Below are positions 6,999-14,430 of a stretch of 35,741 bases of DNA, in pieces; positions within the stretch are counted from its first letter, which is position 1, and every line of letters starts with the position of its first letter. The position numbers were made by a program, and so were the translations under genes. The notes below the pieces were generated by a model. It made no database searches and was not told the origin of the DNA. It saw only the letters and a program-made list of their open reading frames with translations. The stretch is from an uncultured Christensenellaceae bacterium (GTDB lineage Bacteria; Bacillota; Clostridia; Christensenellales; Christensenellaceae): the NCBI GenBank assembly GCA_934373295.1, contig CAKROK010000020.1, forward strand, positions 1 through 35,741. Direction: 5' to 3'.

Positions 6999-7099
6999 GT
7001 GCGGCGCAGGTTTGTGCGCGCCCTACGGGCGCGCACAAACTAAGCTCGCGAACGCGAGCTACTTTCAGCCGCCGTAGGCGGCTGAAAGCTGCGCCGCGC
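6999..7099 (+). repeat. Cloverleaf (four-way junction) repeat, copy 2
   Basis: The closing stem is 6999-7009 with 7089-7099 (11 bp, one G-T). Arm 1 is 7010-7023/7027-7040 (14 bp, GTTTGTGCGCGCCC with its complement), capped by a C(UACG)G tetraloop. Arm 2 is 7043-7050/7053-7060 (AGCTCGCG with CGCGAGCT). Arm 3 is 7062-7073/7077-7088 (CTTTCAGCCGCC with GGCGGCTGAAAG). Arms 1 and 2 differ from copy 1 in sequence and length yet are fully paired. The junction (no linker after the closing stem, TAAGC between arms 1 and 2, ACTTTC into arm 3) is kept. Confidence 0.85.
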
Positions 7100-7185
7100 A
7101 TGTACGTATGAGATGATGCTTTTAAAATTGAGCGATAAAGACAATTCAGAATGCGTAAAAAACATGGGTATTTACGCAAAGCAGT

Positions 7186-7225
7186 GTATACGGGCTGTAA
7201 AATCGCCCGCGATTTTAAGACCGTC
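7186..7225 (+). repeat. GTAT-CGG hairpin repeat, copy A
   Basis: The inner perfect stem is AAAATCGC (7199-7206) with GCGATTTT (7209-7216). Outside it, CGGGCT (7191-7196) faces AGACCG (7218-7223) with one mismatch, across a GT/A bulge. Copies B (14657-14702) and C (14808-14847) share GTAT, CGG, CTGTAAAA and TTTTAAGACCGTC. It has no following T run, so it is not an ordinary terminator. Confidence 0.7.
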
Positions 7226-7383
7226 GCCGTCGTGCGCGAAGATGAATCATAGGGCGGTGTTAGGACGATATGCCAACAAATGCCCCGAACAAATAAACAT
7301 GGATAGAAATTGCATGAATTTATAAAAAAAGGGAACTTTTCAGGGGGCGGGTGCGTCTAAAAAGAAAAAAGGAGGAAATAGAC

Positions 7384-7848
7384 ATGAAAGGTAAGGAAAA
7401 ATGCGCGATTTTAAAGGACATAAGACAGAGGATTGCACAGGAGAACGATATAGAATTAGTGACGAAAAACTGTGAGCATAAGGGCGACTGCAAGGGAACC
7501 TGTCCGCGATGCGAGGCGGAGGTCAGGTATCTGGAGCAGGAGCTTGAAAAGAAAAGAAAACTTGGGAAGAGCATAGCCATAACGGCGCTTTCCGCGGCGA
7601 TGCTCTTTAGCGCGGCGGGCTGCGTCGACCAGGCGAGGGACGCAAACGACGGAAATGACGGAAGTGAAATAGAGTATTTGGCGGGTGAAGCCCCTGAGAC
7701 TTACGAATATATCGACGGTCAGGTCGAAGCTCAGCCGAGTGAGGATGTCGTCGAGCTTGAGGGTGATGTCGTGTATGCTCCGCAGGGCGAGGACGATGAA
7801 ACTGCGGGCGAGCCGACGGAGTGCATAGGGGACGATTGTGAGCAGTAA
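7384..7848 (+). CDS. Cys-motif protein with one membrane segment, partner of the radical SAM gene
   Basis: The protein has 154 residues and its function is unknown to me. Residues 1-29 are a charged helix. A cysteine cluster follows: Cys30, Cys36, Cys40 and Cys43, with CKGTCPRC giving the CX3CX2C spacing seen in [4Fe-4S] sites. Residues 44-60 are a charged helix and 63-79 a hydrophobic segment ending SAAGC, which weakly resembles a lipobox. The rest is very acidic and ends CIGDDCEQ. GGAGG lies eight bases before the ATG. The stop codon is ten bases before the radical SAM start, so the two genes are coupled. It could be a metal- or cluster-binding partner, or less likely a substrate. Confidence 0.75.
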   Translation: MKGKEKCAILKDIRQRIAQENDIELVTKNCEHKGDCKGTCPRCEAEVRYLEQELEKKRKLGKSIAITALSAAMLFSAAGCVDQARDANDGNDGSEIEYLAGEAPETYEYIDGQVEAQPSEDVVELEGDVVYAPQGEDDETAGEPTECIGDDCEQ

Positions 7849-7858
7849 TGGGGTGAAA

Positions 7859-8461
7859 ATGCCGGTGGTGAGCATAAGCCGGCTGAGGATGACGACGGAC
7901 GGCGCGGGCGTGACCACGCTCGTCGTTTCGCACGGCTGTCCGCTCAAATGCAAATACTGCATCAACCCGTTCACGTGGCAGGGACGCACGCGCGCGATGC
8001 TGCACACACCGCAGTCGCTGCTAAAGGAGCTTGAAAAGGACAATTTGTACTTCCTCGCGACGGGCGGAGGAGTCACGTTCGGCGGGGGTGAGCCGCTTTT
8101 GCATATCGGTTTCATAAGCGAGTTTAAAAGGATATGCCCAGAGGAGTGGCGGATAAATATTGAAACGTCGCTCAACGTCGAGAAGGACGCTGCGATTCGT
8201 GCGGCGGGTATTGCGGACGCGCTCATTGTGGATATAAAGGACATGGACGCGGACATTTACCGTAAATACACAGGCAGGGATAACGCCGCTGTCATGGAAA
8301 ACCTTTTGGCGGTGGGCGAGTTGATGCCCAAAGAGAACGTGCGCGTGCGCGTGCCGCTCATAGAGGGGTATAACGATGAAAAATGCACTGAAAAGAGCGT
8401 GAAAAAGCTCAAAAATATGGGCTATAATAATGTTGAAATTTTTAAATATGTGATTAGGTGA
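7859..8461 (+). CDS. Radical SAM protein, activating-enzyme-like
   Basis: The protein has 200 residues from the ATG at 7859; a GTG at 7838 would add seven residues overlapping the upstream gene. The radical SAM cluster motif GCPLKCKYC gives Cys27, Cys31 and Cys34 in CX3CX2C spacing, and GGGEP near residue 78 binds the SAM amino group. The N-terminus (TTDGAGVTTLVVSHGCPLKC) resembles pyruvate formate-lyase activating enzymes and other short glycyl-radical activases. No glycyl-radical enzyme is nearby. The preceding gene encodes a CX3CX2C protein, suggesting a two-gene unit. The family assignment is secure; the substrate is not. Confidence 0.88.
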   Translation: MPVVSISRLRMTTDGAGVTTLVVSHGCPLKCKYCINPFTWQGRTRAMLHTPQSLLKELEKDNLYFLATGGGVTFGGGEPLLHIGFISEFKRICPEEWRINIETSLNVEKDAAIRAAGIADALIVDIKDMDADIYRKYTGRDNAAVMENLLAVGELMPKENVRVRVPLIEGYNDEKCTEKSVKKLKNMGYNNVEIFKYVIR

Positions 8462-8463
8462 AC

Positions 8464-8486
8464 TTCCCCCTGAGAGGGGAATTTTT
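8464..8486 (+). terminator. Terminator after the radical SAM gene
   Basis: TTCCCC (8464-8469) pairs with GGGGAA (8476-8481), followed by TTTTT (8482-8486). It begins three bases after the stop codon. Confidence 0.85.
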
Positions 8487-8527
8487 ATTGCCAAATCTAA
8501 AGAATTCTGAAGATTGATGCTAAACCG

Positions 8528-8556
8528 TTGACCCGGCTTTTTTCAGGTAATACAAT
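8528..8556 (+). promoter_or_regulatory. Predicted promoter of the binding-protein pair
   Basis: TTGACC at 8528-8533 and TACAAT at 8551-8556 are 17 bases apart. Start would be near 8563, giving a leader of about 16 bases that contains only the AAGGAG site before the ATG at 8579. Confidence 0.7.
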
Positions 8557-8578
8557 GAAGAAAAAAGGAGAAAACGGC

Positions 8579-9721
8579 ATGAAAAGGCATTTGTTTAGTA
8601 TAATTGCGATATTGGCGGCACTTGTGATATTGGCAGGATGCGCGGTAAATGAGGTTGAGGTCGAGCCGACGGAAACGCCGATCTCGACGCCCGAACCCAC
8701 GCCCGAAGCCGAGCCTGCGCTCGCCGTGTGCATGAACGTTTTGGACCATCCCATCCACAGAGAGGTTCAGTTGGGATTTTTGGACGGATGCAAAGAGCTG
8801 GGATATGATGATGTAAGCATAATCGGCGCGGTGGAGGGAGATCAGGCAAAGCAGCTCGACATGGCGCTCGAATGGGCGAAGTCTGTCGAGGGCAGACCCG
8901 CCGCGATGCTGCTCTGGAACGGCGATCATAATTCGGATGAGCTTTGCGAAAAGCTGGATGAGATGGGCGTGTATGTGGGAATACCGCATTTTAAAATATT
9001 AGTGGATGATGACGACAAGGGCGCGGAGCAAAAGTCGGGGGACGTGTTTGGTGAGGTCGAGCTGCCTGCGGGGATAACATTTGAGCTGCCGCTGGGGACA
9101 TGGCGCACAGGTGCAAAAATAGCGGAGCATATGGCGAAAAGTCTGGACGGAAAGTCGGGGAAAATAGCGACGGTCGCGACTGTATTAAGCTCGACGATGA
9201 ATGAAAAACTGATAGGCTTTGAGGAGAGGTTTAATCAGCTTAAAAAAGATGGACCTTATGACCTTTCGGGGGTCGAACTGCTTGAAAGCCGCGCAGAAAT
9301 AGGCGTAAAGGACGTGTACATTGATATTTTAAAGGAAAATAGGGATATCATCGGCATGTATATCGAGGTTCCGGATTCGGTGAATTACATGATAGAGGCT
9401 TGCCGCGAGCGCGGAATCGACCCCGCGCAGATATACATTGCGACATGTGATTTGACGGAGAAGAACATGCCGTTGACAGAGGGCGGCGAGGTCGACCTGT
9501 TTGCCAATATGCCGCTCTATCAGGAGGGCTACAAGTGCGCGGAGAATTTCGACAAGCTGTTCAGGGGCGAGAAAGTGCCCAAGTTTGAATACATAGAAGC
9601 GGAGTATTTGACGGAGGAGACGGCGGACGAGCTGTTGTCCAAATACAAGGAACTATTCGAACGGACAAAGGACGATGAGTTTTTTGAGGAATATAAGGCG
9701 AAAGAGTTTATAGAGGAATAA
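8579..9721 (+). CDS. Substrate-binding lipoprotein (periplasmic-binding-protein type I-like), paralog 1
   Basis: The protein has 380 residues from the ATG at 8579, which follows AAGGAG by eight bases. The lipoprotein signal has lipobox ILAGC (Cys21), then a Pro/Thr/Glu-rich linker to about residue 42. The mature part resembles sugar/autoinducer-type binding proteins of the RbsB class: a first lobe with IHREVQLGFLDGCKELGYDD, the AMLLWNGDHNSDEL segment, and a C-terminal EGYKCAENFDKLFRGEKVP stretch like the hinge-return region of such proteins. It would sit on the outer face of the membrane. No permease or ATPase gene is adjacent. The next gene is a close paralog, 19 bases downstream. Confidence 0.8.
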   Translation: MKRHLFSIIAILAALVILAGCAVNEVEVEPTETPISTPEPTPEAEPALAVCMNVLDHPIHREVQLGFLDGCKELGYDDVSIIGAVEGDQAKQLDMALEWAKSVEGRPAAMLLWNGDHNSDELCEKLDEMGVYVGIPHFKILVDDDDKGAEQKSGDVFGEVELPAGITFELPLGTWRTGAKIAEHMAKSLDGKSGKIATVATVLSSTMNEKLIGFEERFNQLKKDGPYDLSGVELLESRAEIGVKDVYIDILKENRDIIGMYIEVPDSVNYMIEACRERGIDPAQIYIATCDLTEKNMPLTEGGEVDLFANMPLYQEGYKCAENFDKLFRGEKVPKFEYIEAEYLTEETADELLSKYKELFERTKDDEFFEEYKAKEFIEE

Positions 9722-9740
9722 AAAAGGAGAGAGGAAGAAA

Positions 9741-10868
9741 ATGAAAAGGTATATATTTAAGATAATAACTTTAGTGATGATAATTATGGTTTTGGCGGGG
9801 TGCGGACTAAAGGAGACGGGAACCGAGCCGACGGAAACGCCGACACCCACGCCCGAAGCCGAGCCCGCGCTTGCGATATGCATGAACACACTCGAACATC
9901 CCATCCATAGAGAGGTTCAGTTGGGATTTTTGGACGGATGCAAAGAGCTGGGATATGATGATGTAAGCATAATCGGCGCGGTGGAGGGAGATCAGGCGAG
10001 TCAATTTGACATGGCACTCAAATGGGCGAAGTCTGTCGAGGGTAGACCCGCCGCGATGCTGCTCTGGAACGGCGACCACAACTCGGACGAATTGTGTGAA
10101 AAGCTGGATGAGATGAGAATTTATGTGGGAATACCTAATTTTAAGATATTTGTAGATGACGACGATAAGGGGATAGAGCTAAGAAGCGAGAGCATTTTTG
10201 ACGATGTCGAGCTGCCAAAGGGAGTGGACTTTGAGGTGGCGATAAACGAATATCGTGCGGCAGAGCGCGCGGCGCAGTATATGGCGAAAAAGCTGGATGG
10301 TAAAAAGGGGAGCGTCGTCACGGCGGCGAGGATATATTGCAGCAGGGCGAACTATGTGATTGACGGATTTGAGGATGAATTTAAGGAGCTGAAAGAAAAA
10401 GGGGACTATGATTTATCGCAGGTAAAAATACCGATTAACTTGGTATATGAAGAAAATATGATAAGCAAGGTTGCAAGCGGGTGCGACGATATAATAGGCA
10501 TGTATGTGCCTGCGCCGGATTTTGCCTATGAATGGATTGAACATATGCATGAGAGTGGGAAAAATCCCGATGATGTCGTAAACATAAGCGCAGACATGAG
10601 CGAAGAGATGGTGAAATTATTTGAAAACGGCGATTTGGATATGCTGATAGGCCGCTCGCTCTACCGCGAGGGCTATAAATGTGCGGAAAATTTCGACAAG
10701 CTGTTTAAGGGCGAGAAAGTGCCTAAGTTTGAATACATCGATGCGGAGTATTTGACGGAGGAGACGGCGGGGGAGCTGCTGCCGAGATATAAGGAATTGT
10801 TCGAGAGGACAAAGGACGAAGAATTTTTTGAGAGGTATGAGGCGATGGAGTTTATAGCGGAGCAATAG
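9741..10868 (+). CDS. Substrate-binding lipoprotein, paralog 2
   Basis: The protein has 375 residues, with lipobox VLAGC (Cys21) and a short Pro/Thr linker. It matches paralog 1 nearly residue for residue in the first lobe (about 45-135) and again over the last 70 residues. The middle third (about 140-300) is strongly diverged, which could mean a different ligand. At DNA level 8759-8847 and 9909-9997 are identical, so the duplication or a later conversion is recent. GGAGAGAGG precedes the ATG. It is cotranscribed with paralog 1. No dedicated transporter is present, so these could be scavenging or sensing proteins; the ligand is unknown. Confidence 0.8.
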   Translation: MKRYIFKIITLVMIIMVLAGCGLKETGTEPTETPTPTPEAEPALAICMNTLEHPIHREVQLGFLDGCKELGYDDVSIIGAVEGDQASQFDMALKWAKSVEGRPAAMLLWNGDHNSDELCEKLDEMRIYVGIPNFKIFVDDDDKGIELRSESIFDDVELPKGVDFEVAINEYRAAERAAQYMAKKLDGKKGSVVTAARIYCSRANYVIDGFEDEFKELKEKGDYDLSQVKIPINLVYEENMISKVASGCDDIIGMYVPAPDFAYEWIEHMHESGKNPDDVVNISADMSEEMVKLFENGDLDMLIGRSLYREGYKCAENFDKLFKGEKVPKFEYIDAEYLTEETAGELLPRYKELFERTKDEEFFERYEAMEFIAEQ

Positions 10869-10940
10869 ATGAGGGATGCGGTCGTCGGCGGATGAGCTTG
10901 GCTAAAAAAAGCTAAAAAAGCTAAAAGATGTTGGAAACGT

Positions 10941-10968
10941 TTGACAGGGGGATAAAAGGGCGTATTAT
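10941..10968 (+). promoter_or_regulatory. Predicted promoter of the damaged fibronectin-III gene
   Basis: TTGACA at 10941-10946 and TATTAT at 10963-10968 are 16 bases apart. AAGGAAGG and an ATG at 11020 follow. The promoter appears intact although the reading frame after that ATG is not. Confidence 0.6.
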
Positions 10969-11048
10969 AAAGAGTATAAAAATTAAACTTTATTAAACTT
11001 TTTTATAAGGAAGGAAACCATGAAAAAACACGAATAATTGCGGTTCTC

Positions 11049-12158
11049 GTGCTCGTAGTCATGATGCTGGGCATAGTCACGACGACGAACGCGACGGTAA
11101 AGGGCCTCGCGACGGGCAAGAACTATAACATAAAGGTTCGCGCATACGACGCGGATACCAAAAAGTACGGCGCGTATTCCAATGCGCTTTTGGTAAACAC
11201 GTTAAAGACGGATATTAAGAGCGCGGCCGTCACGGCGAGCTCCGTAACGCTCACGTGGAGCAAGACGCCGGGCGCGAGCGGCTATTACGTATACAGAAAG
11301 ACGGGCGCTTCCGGCTCGTGGAAGAAAATAGCGACGGTAAAGGGCGGCTCGACCGTAAAATACACGGACAAGGTAAAGAGCGCATACTATTACACCGTAA
11401 AGCCCTACAGGACTTCCGGCAAAAAGACGACGGCGGGACTGTCGAGCAATGCCGTCATACTGCGCGCGTTAAAGACGCCCACGGCAAAGGCCGAATCCGC
11501 AGAAAACGGCATAAAGATATCATGGAAAAAGATATCCGGCGCGACGGGATACATGATACAGCGCCGCTCCGCCGATAAAAAAGGAAAATGGACGGGAAGC
11601 TGGACGAACGTAGCGACGGTAGGCAATGTTTCGTCGTATATATCGGATAACGGTCATGGAAAGTACTATCACTACCGCGTCCGTGCGATTTACAAGAACA
11701 GCGGCGTGACGAGCTACGGAGCATATTCGGGTGCGACGAACGGATGGATAACCTATTCATACCCGAACCTCGGGTTCTTTGTGAACTACAATACCGATTC
11801 AACGTGCGTGGCAATTCCCGTGCATATAACGAACAACGGAAAGTACACCCTGCGCGTATATTCCGCAGGCGCGACGCTCAAAGACGCGCAGTATACGAGA
11901 TTTAACAGAAATCTCTACATCGGAGACGAGGACAACTCGTTTAAGTACATGAAGTATGAGGACATCAAGCCGGGAGAGGACGAATGGGTGGTCTTCTGCG
12001 TGGACGGCAGCAAGACGTGGTACGACAAAAAGAGCAGAGTCACGTGCAAATTCCGCTATGACGGCGTGGACTATTGGGGCAGCTTCAGCTACTATTACGG
12101 TCTTACGTGGTCAAACGAGTTTGGAGTGACGGGGAGCGCGACGACGGTAAAAATTTAA
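11049..12158 (+). CDS. Secreted fibronectin type III-repeat protein, 5'-damaged paralog
   Basis: The open frame encodes 369 residues with Fn3-like repeats (one partial, two complete) and a C-terminal domain of about 130 residues shared with the protein at 12732. The natural start should be the ATG at 11020 after AAGGAAGG, but that frame reads MKKHE and stops. One extra A in the A6 run at 11023-11028 would join it to this frame and restore a signal peptide (MKKTRIIAVLVLV...). Compared with the paralog, about 180 residues between signal peptide and the middle of the first Fn3 repeat are missing. It is thus a deletion derivative with a 1-base frameshift and probably a pseudogene, unless it is rescued by slippage or by the GTG at 11049. 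Confidence 0.65.
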   Translation: MLVVMMLGIVTTTNATVKGLATGKNYNIKVRAYDADTKKYGAYSNALLVNTLKTDIKSAAVTASSVTLTWSKTPGASGYYVYRKTGASGSWKKIATVKGGSTVKYTDKVKSAYYYTVKPYRTSGKKTTAGLSSNAVILRALKTPTAKAESAENGIKISWKKISGATGYMIQRRSADKKGKWTGSWTNVATVGNVSSYISDNGHGKYYHYRVRAIYKNSGVTSYGAYSGATNGWITYSYPNLGFFVNYNTDSTCVAIPVHITNNGKYTLRVYSAGATLKDAQYTRFNRNLYIGDEDNSFKYMKYEDIKPGEDEWVVFCVDGSKTWYDKKSRVTCKFRYDGVDYWGSFSYYYGLTWSNEFGVTGSATTVKI

Positions 12159-12178
12159 CGGACGCTTTTAGCGGTTTT

Positions 12179-12217
12179 AAAGGGATGCTTTCACTTTTTT
12201 GGTGAGAGCATCCCTTT
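12179..12217. terminator. Bidirectional hairpin between convergent genes
   Basis: AAAGGGATGCT (12179-12189) pairs with AGCATCCCTTT (12207-12217), with TCAC/GTGA extending the stem around a T-rich loop. It lies between the stop codons at 12158 and 12249 and probably ends both transcripts, although the T run is short. Confidence 0.7.
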
Positions 12218-12248
12218 GACTTTATGATTTTTAAAATATAATGGAAAG

Positions 12249-12578
12249 TCAAAGCTCGAGATAATTTTCAATTACGGCGCATATGCTGGAGCGCTGCTTT
12301 TGGGAGAGCTTTCTGTAAGAGTCGATGAGCGCGGCCTCCTCCGAGTTGAGGTCATAGGACGTCACGGGCTCGATCTTGCGCTCGATATCTGTATGGCCGA
12401 TGAGGTAGTCGACGGAGGTATTGAAGAAATCCGCGATTTTAATGAGCGTGTCGATATCCGGCTCGATATTGTGGTTTTCGTATTTGTTTATGGACTGCTG
12501 ACTGACCGAGATAACATCGGCAAGTTGTTTTTGAGTGACGCGGTGTTCCGCGCGAAGTTTCTTTAAATTAGCAAGCAA
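12249..12578 (-). CDS. XRE-family transcriptional regulator
   Basis: The protein has 109 residues from a TTG start at 12578, chosen because GAGGTG lies six bases upstream and because the domain begins at once (MLANLKKLRAEHRV). Residues 5-62 form a Cro/C1-type helix-turn-helix domain with the recognition part VSQQSINKYEN and the typical ending FNTSVDYLIGHTD. The C-terminal 45 residues are a helical tail (SYRKLSQKQRSSICAVIENY), seen in small phage- or operon-linked repressors. It is divergent from the secreted protein at 12732. Two inverted repeats lie in the shared intergenic region, so it likely controls itself and that gene. Confidence 0.88.
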   Translation of the reverse strand: MLANLKKLRAEHRVTQKQLADVISVSQQSINKYENHNIEPDIDTLIKIADFFNTSVDYLIGHTDIERKIEPVTSYDLNSEEAALIDSYRKLSQKQRSSICAVIENYLEL

Positions 12579-12594
12579 AATAATCACCTCAACG

Positions 12595-12613
12595 TTAATG
12601 TTAACAACATTAA
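12595..12613. promoter_or_regulatory. Perfect inverted repeat, candidate operator
   Basis: TTAATGTT (12595-12602) and AACATTAA (12606-12613) form a perfect 8-bp inverted repeat around AAC. It lies 17 bases upstream of the regulator start, where bound repressor would block its transcription. Confidence 0.6.
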
Positions 12614-12643
12614 GGAGTTTTATAAAAATCCTAAAAATAGTTA

Positions 12644-12672
12644 TTGACAACAACGGATGGTTGTTATATCAT
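12644..12672 (+). promoter_or_regulatory. Promoter of the secreted Fn3 protein with an internal inverted repeat
   Basis: TTGACA (12644-12649) and TATCAT (12667-12672) are 17 bases apart. The spacer holds AACAAC (12649-12654) and GTTGTT (12660-12665), an inverted repeat exactly between the two boxes and a natural repressor site. Confidence 0.75.
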
Positions 12673-12731
12673 AAGCATGAGAGTTTTATTTACATATATC
12701 TTTGAATTGTTCGTTATGAAAGGAGAAAACA

Positions 12732-14381
12732 ATGAAAAAGAAACGATTAATCGCGCTTATTGTGCTTGTTGTCATGGCGATCGGAATGCTGCCCATGAGC
12801 GCATTTGCGCAGCAAGAGGCCTGTGACCATGTTGCGGGAACGCCTGAAATTACCCCCGCGACGTTTGATGCGGACGGCTGCATAACGATGCGTTGCAAAA
12901 AGTGCCTGAATGTAATCGATGAGCAGGTTATCGCGAGGATTGAGACGCTTGAAGCGGACACGAGCTCGTTTGTCTATGACGCAAAGGTCCATCGACCGGC
13001 AATAGTCGTAATAGACGCAGACGGCATGGCTGTTTCGGAGGATAATTACACTGTTGCTTATGAGAACAAGTCGTCAAAAGCCCCGGGCAAATACGGCGTG
13101 ACTGTTGAATTTTCGGGTGAGCTATATTCGGGGAAAAAGACGCTGCATTATACGATAAAGCCCGCAAAGGTTACAGGACTTAAATACAGCGTTTTATCCG
13201 CGACATCTGTAAAAATATCGTGGACAAAAGCAGTGGGCGCGGAGAAATACGAGGTATATAACGCGACGACCAAAAAGCGCGCGGCGCTGGTCACCGGAAC
13301 GAGCGCTACCATAAAGGGACTCACTGCGGGCAAGAGCTATAATATAAAGGTTCGCGCATACGACGCTGATACCAAAAAGTACGGCGCATATTCAAGCACG
13401 TTGCTCATAAACACGTTTAAAACGGCGATAAAGAATGCGGCGGTTACGCCCAGCTCCATCACACTTTCGTGGAGCAAGGTTTCGGGCGCGAGCGGCTATT
13501 ACGTCTATAGAAGGGCGAACACGTCCGCTTCATGGAAGAAGATAGCGACCGTTAAGGGCAGCTCGAACGTAAAATACACGGATAAGGTCAAGGGCGCATA
13601 TTACTATTGCGTAAAGGCATACAAGGTATCGAACGGAAAGACGACTACGGGAATAACAAGCGCTGCCGTTCGCCTGCGCGTGCTCAAAACGCCCACTGCA
13701 AAGGCAGCGTCTACAGGCAAGGGGATAAAGATATCGTGGAAAAAGATATCCGGCGCGACGGGATACATGATACAGCGCCGCTCCGCCGATAAAAAAGGAA
13801 AATGGACGGGAAGCTGGACGAACGTAGCGACGGTAGGCAATGTTTCGTCGTATATATCGGATAACGGTCATGGAAAGTACTATCACTACCGCGTCCGTGC
13901 GATCTACAAGAACAGCGGCGTGACGAGCTACGGAGCATATTCGGGTGCGACGAACGGATGGATAAGCTACTATAATCCGGACATATGGTTCTTCACGAAC
14001 TATGAGACATATAGATCGGTCAACACCGTTCCCATAAAAATACAGAATACCGGAAAATACACATTGAGGTTCTACTCAAAAGGTGCGAAGCTGCACGACA
14101 AGGACTATGCCGTGTATAACAGGGATCTGTATCTTGGAGACAGGGACAATTACTACCTCAAATTAAACTATGTGGACGTTAAGCCGGGAGAGAGCGTATG
14201 GCTCATGTTCTGCGTTGACGGCAACAACACGTGGTATGACAAATACACCAGAGTAGTATGCAAGTTCCGCTATGACGGCGTAGACTATTGGGGCGAATTC
14301 AGCTTTAATTACGGTTTAAACTGGACCAACGAGTTTGGCAAAACGGGTCATGAGGATGCATATGGCCGTGATGTAGTCTGA
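12732..14381 (+). CDS. Secreted protein with bacterial-Ig-like and three fibronectin type III domains
   Basis: The protein has 549 residues. A signal peptide is cleaved after SAFA (residue 26). Residues 30-60 hold a Cys pattern (CDHVAG ... CITMRCKKC) like the small zinc-ribbon-like motif often seen at the start of Clostridia surface proteins. Residues about 70-140 resemble a bacterial Ig-like repeat (YTVAYENKSSKAPGKYGVTV). Three Fn3-like domains follow at about 145-230, 235-325 and 328-415, then a C-terminal 130-residue domain shared with the neighbour at 11049. No sortase motif or membrane anchor is seen, so it is likely released or bound to the wall by an unknown means. It is divergent from, and probably regulated by, the XRE protein. 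Confidence 0.82.
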   Translation: MKKKRLIALIVLVVMAIGMLPMSAFAQQEACDHVAGTPEITPATFDADGCITMRCKKCLNVIDEQVIARIETLEADTSSFVYDAKVHRPAIVVIDADGMAVSEDNYTVAYENKSSKAPGKYGVTVEFSGELYSGKKTLHYTIKPAKVTGLKYSVLSATSVKISWTKAVGAEKYEVYNATTKKRAALVTGTSATIKGLTAGKSYNIKVRAYDADTKKYGAYSSTLLINTFKTAIKNAAVTPSSITLSWSKVSGASGYYVYRRANTSASWKKIATVKGSSNVKYTDKVKGAYYYCVKAYKVSNGKTTTGITSAAVRLRVLKTPTAKAASTGKGIKISWKKISGATGYMIQRRSADKKGKWTGSWTNVATVGNVSSYISDNGHGKYYHYRVRAIYKNSGVTSYGAYSGATNGWISYYNPDIWFFTNYETYRSVNTVPIKIQNTGKYTLRFYSKGAKLHDKDYAVYNRDLYLGDRDNYYLKLNYVDVKPGESVWLMFCVDGNNTWYDKYTRVVCKFRYDGVDYWGEFSFNYGLNWTNEFGKTGHEDAYGRDVV

Positions 14382-14430
14382 TATTTACCGGACGAATATG
14401 CTATGATTATAAAGCGAGCTTTTAGGCGAG

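Larger units (their letters stand above)
6634..7383. other. Intergenic seam between rplL and the accessory genes
   Basis: These 750 bases hold no credible gene. They contain the rplL terminator (6652-6684), cloverleaf copy 2 (6999-7099) preceded by its 22-base box (6973-6994), and hairpin-family copy A (7186-7225). I see no clear promoter for the gene at 7384. The stretch 6700-6970 shows no recognisable signal. Confidence 0.65.

Noticed and set aside
7186..7225. Rho-independent terminator at hairpin copy A
   Set aside because: The stem is strong, but the bases after it (AAGACCGTC) are not T-rich and no gene ends nearby. Copies B and C are the same.
7838..7858. Upstream GTG start for the radical SAM gene
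   Set aside because: It lies inside the end of the preceding gene without a good ribosome-binding site. The ATG at 7859 has GGGGTG just upstream and fits the family start better, although the spacing is short.
7456..8256. Minus-strand frame of 266 codons
   Set aside because: It is antisense to the Cys-motif protein and the radical SAM gene, both of which have clear motifs and ribosome-binding sites. The protein is low-complexity and resembles nothing.
10898..10927. Terminator after the second binding protein
   Set aside because: The stretch is three direct copies of GCTAAAAA rather than a hairpin; the inverted pairing is weak.
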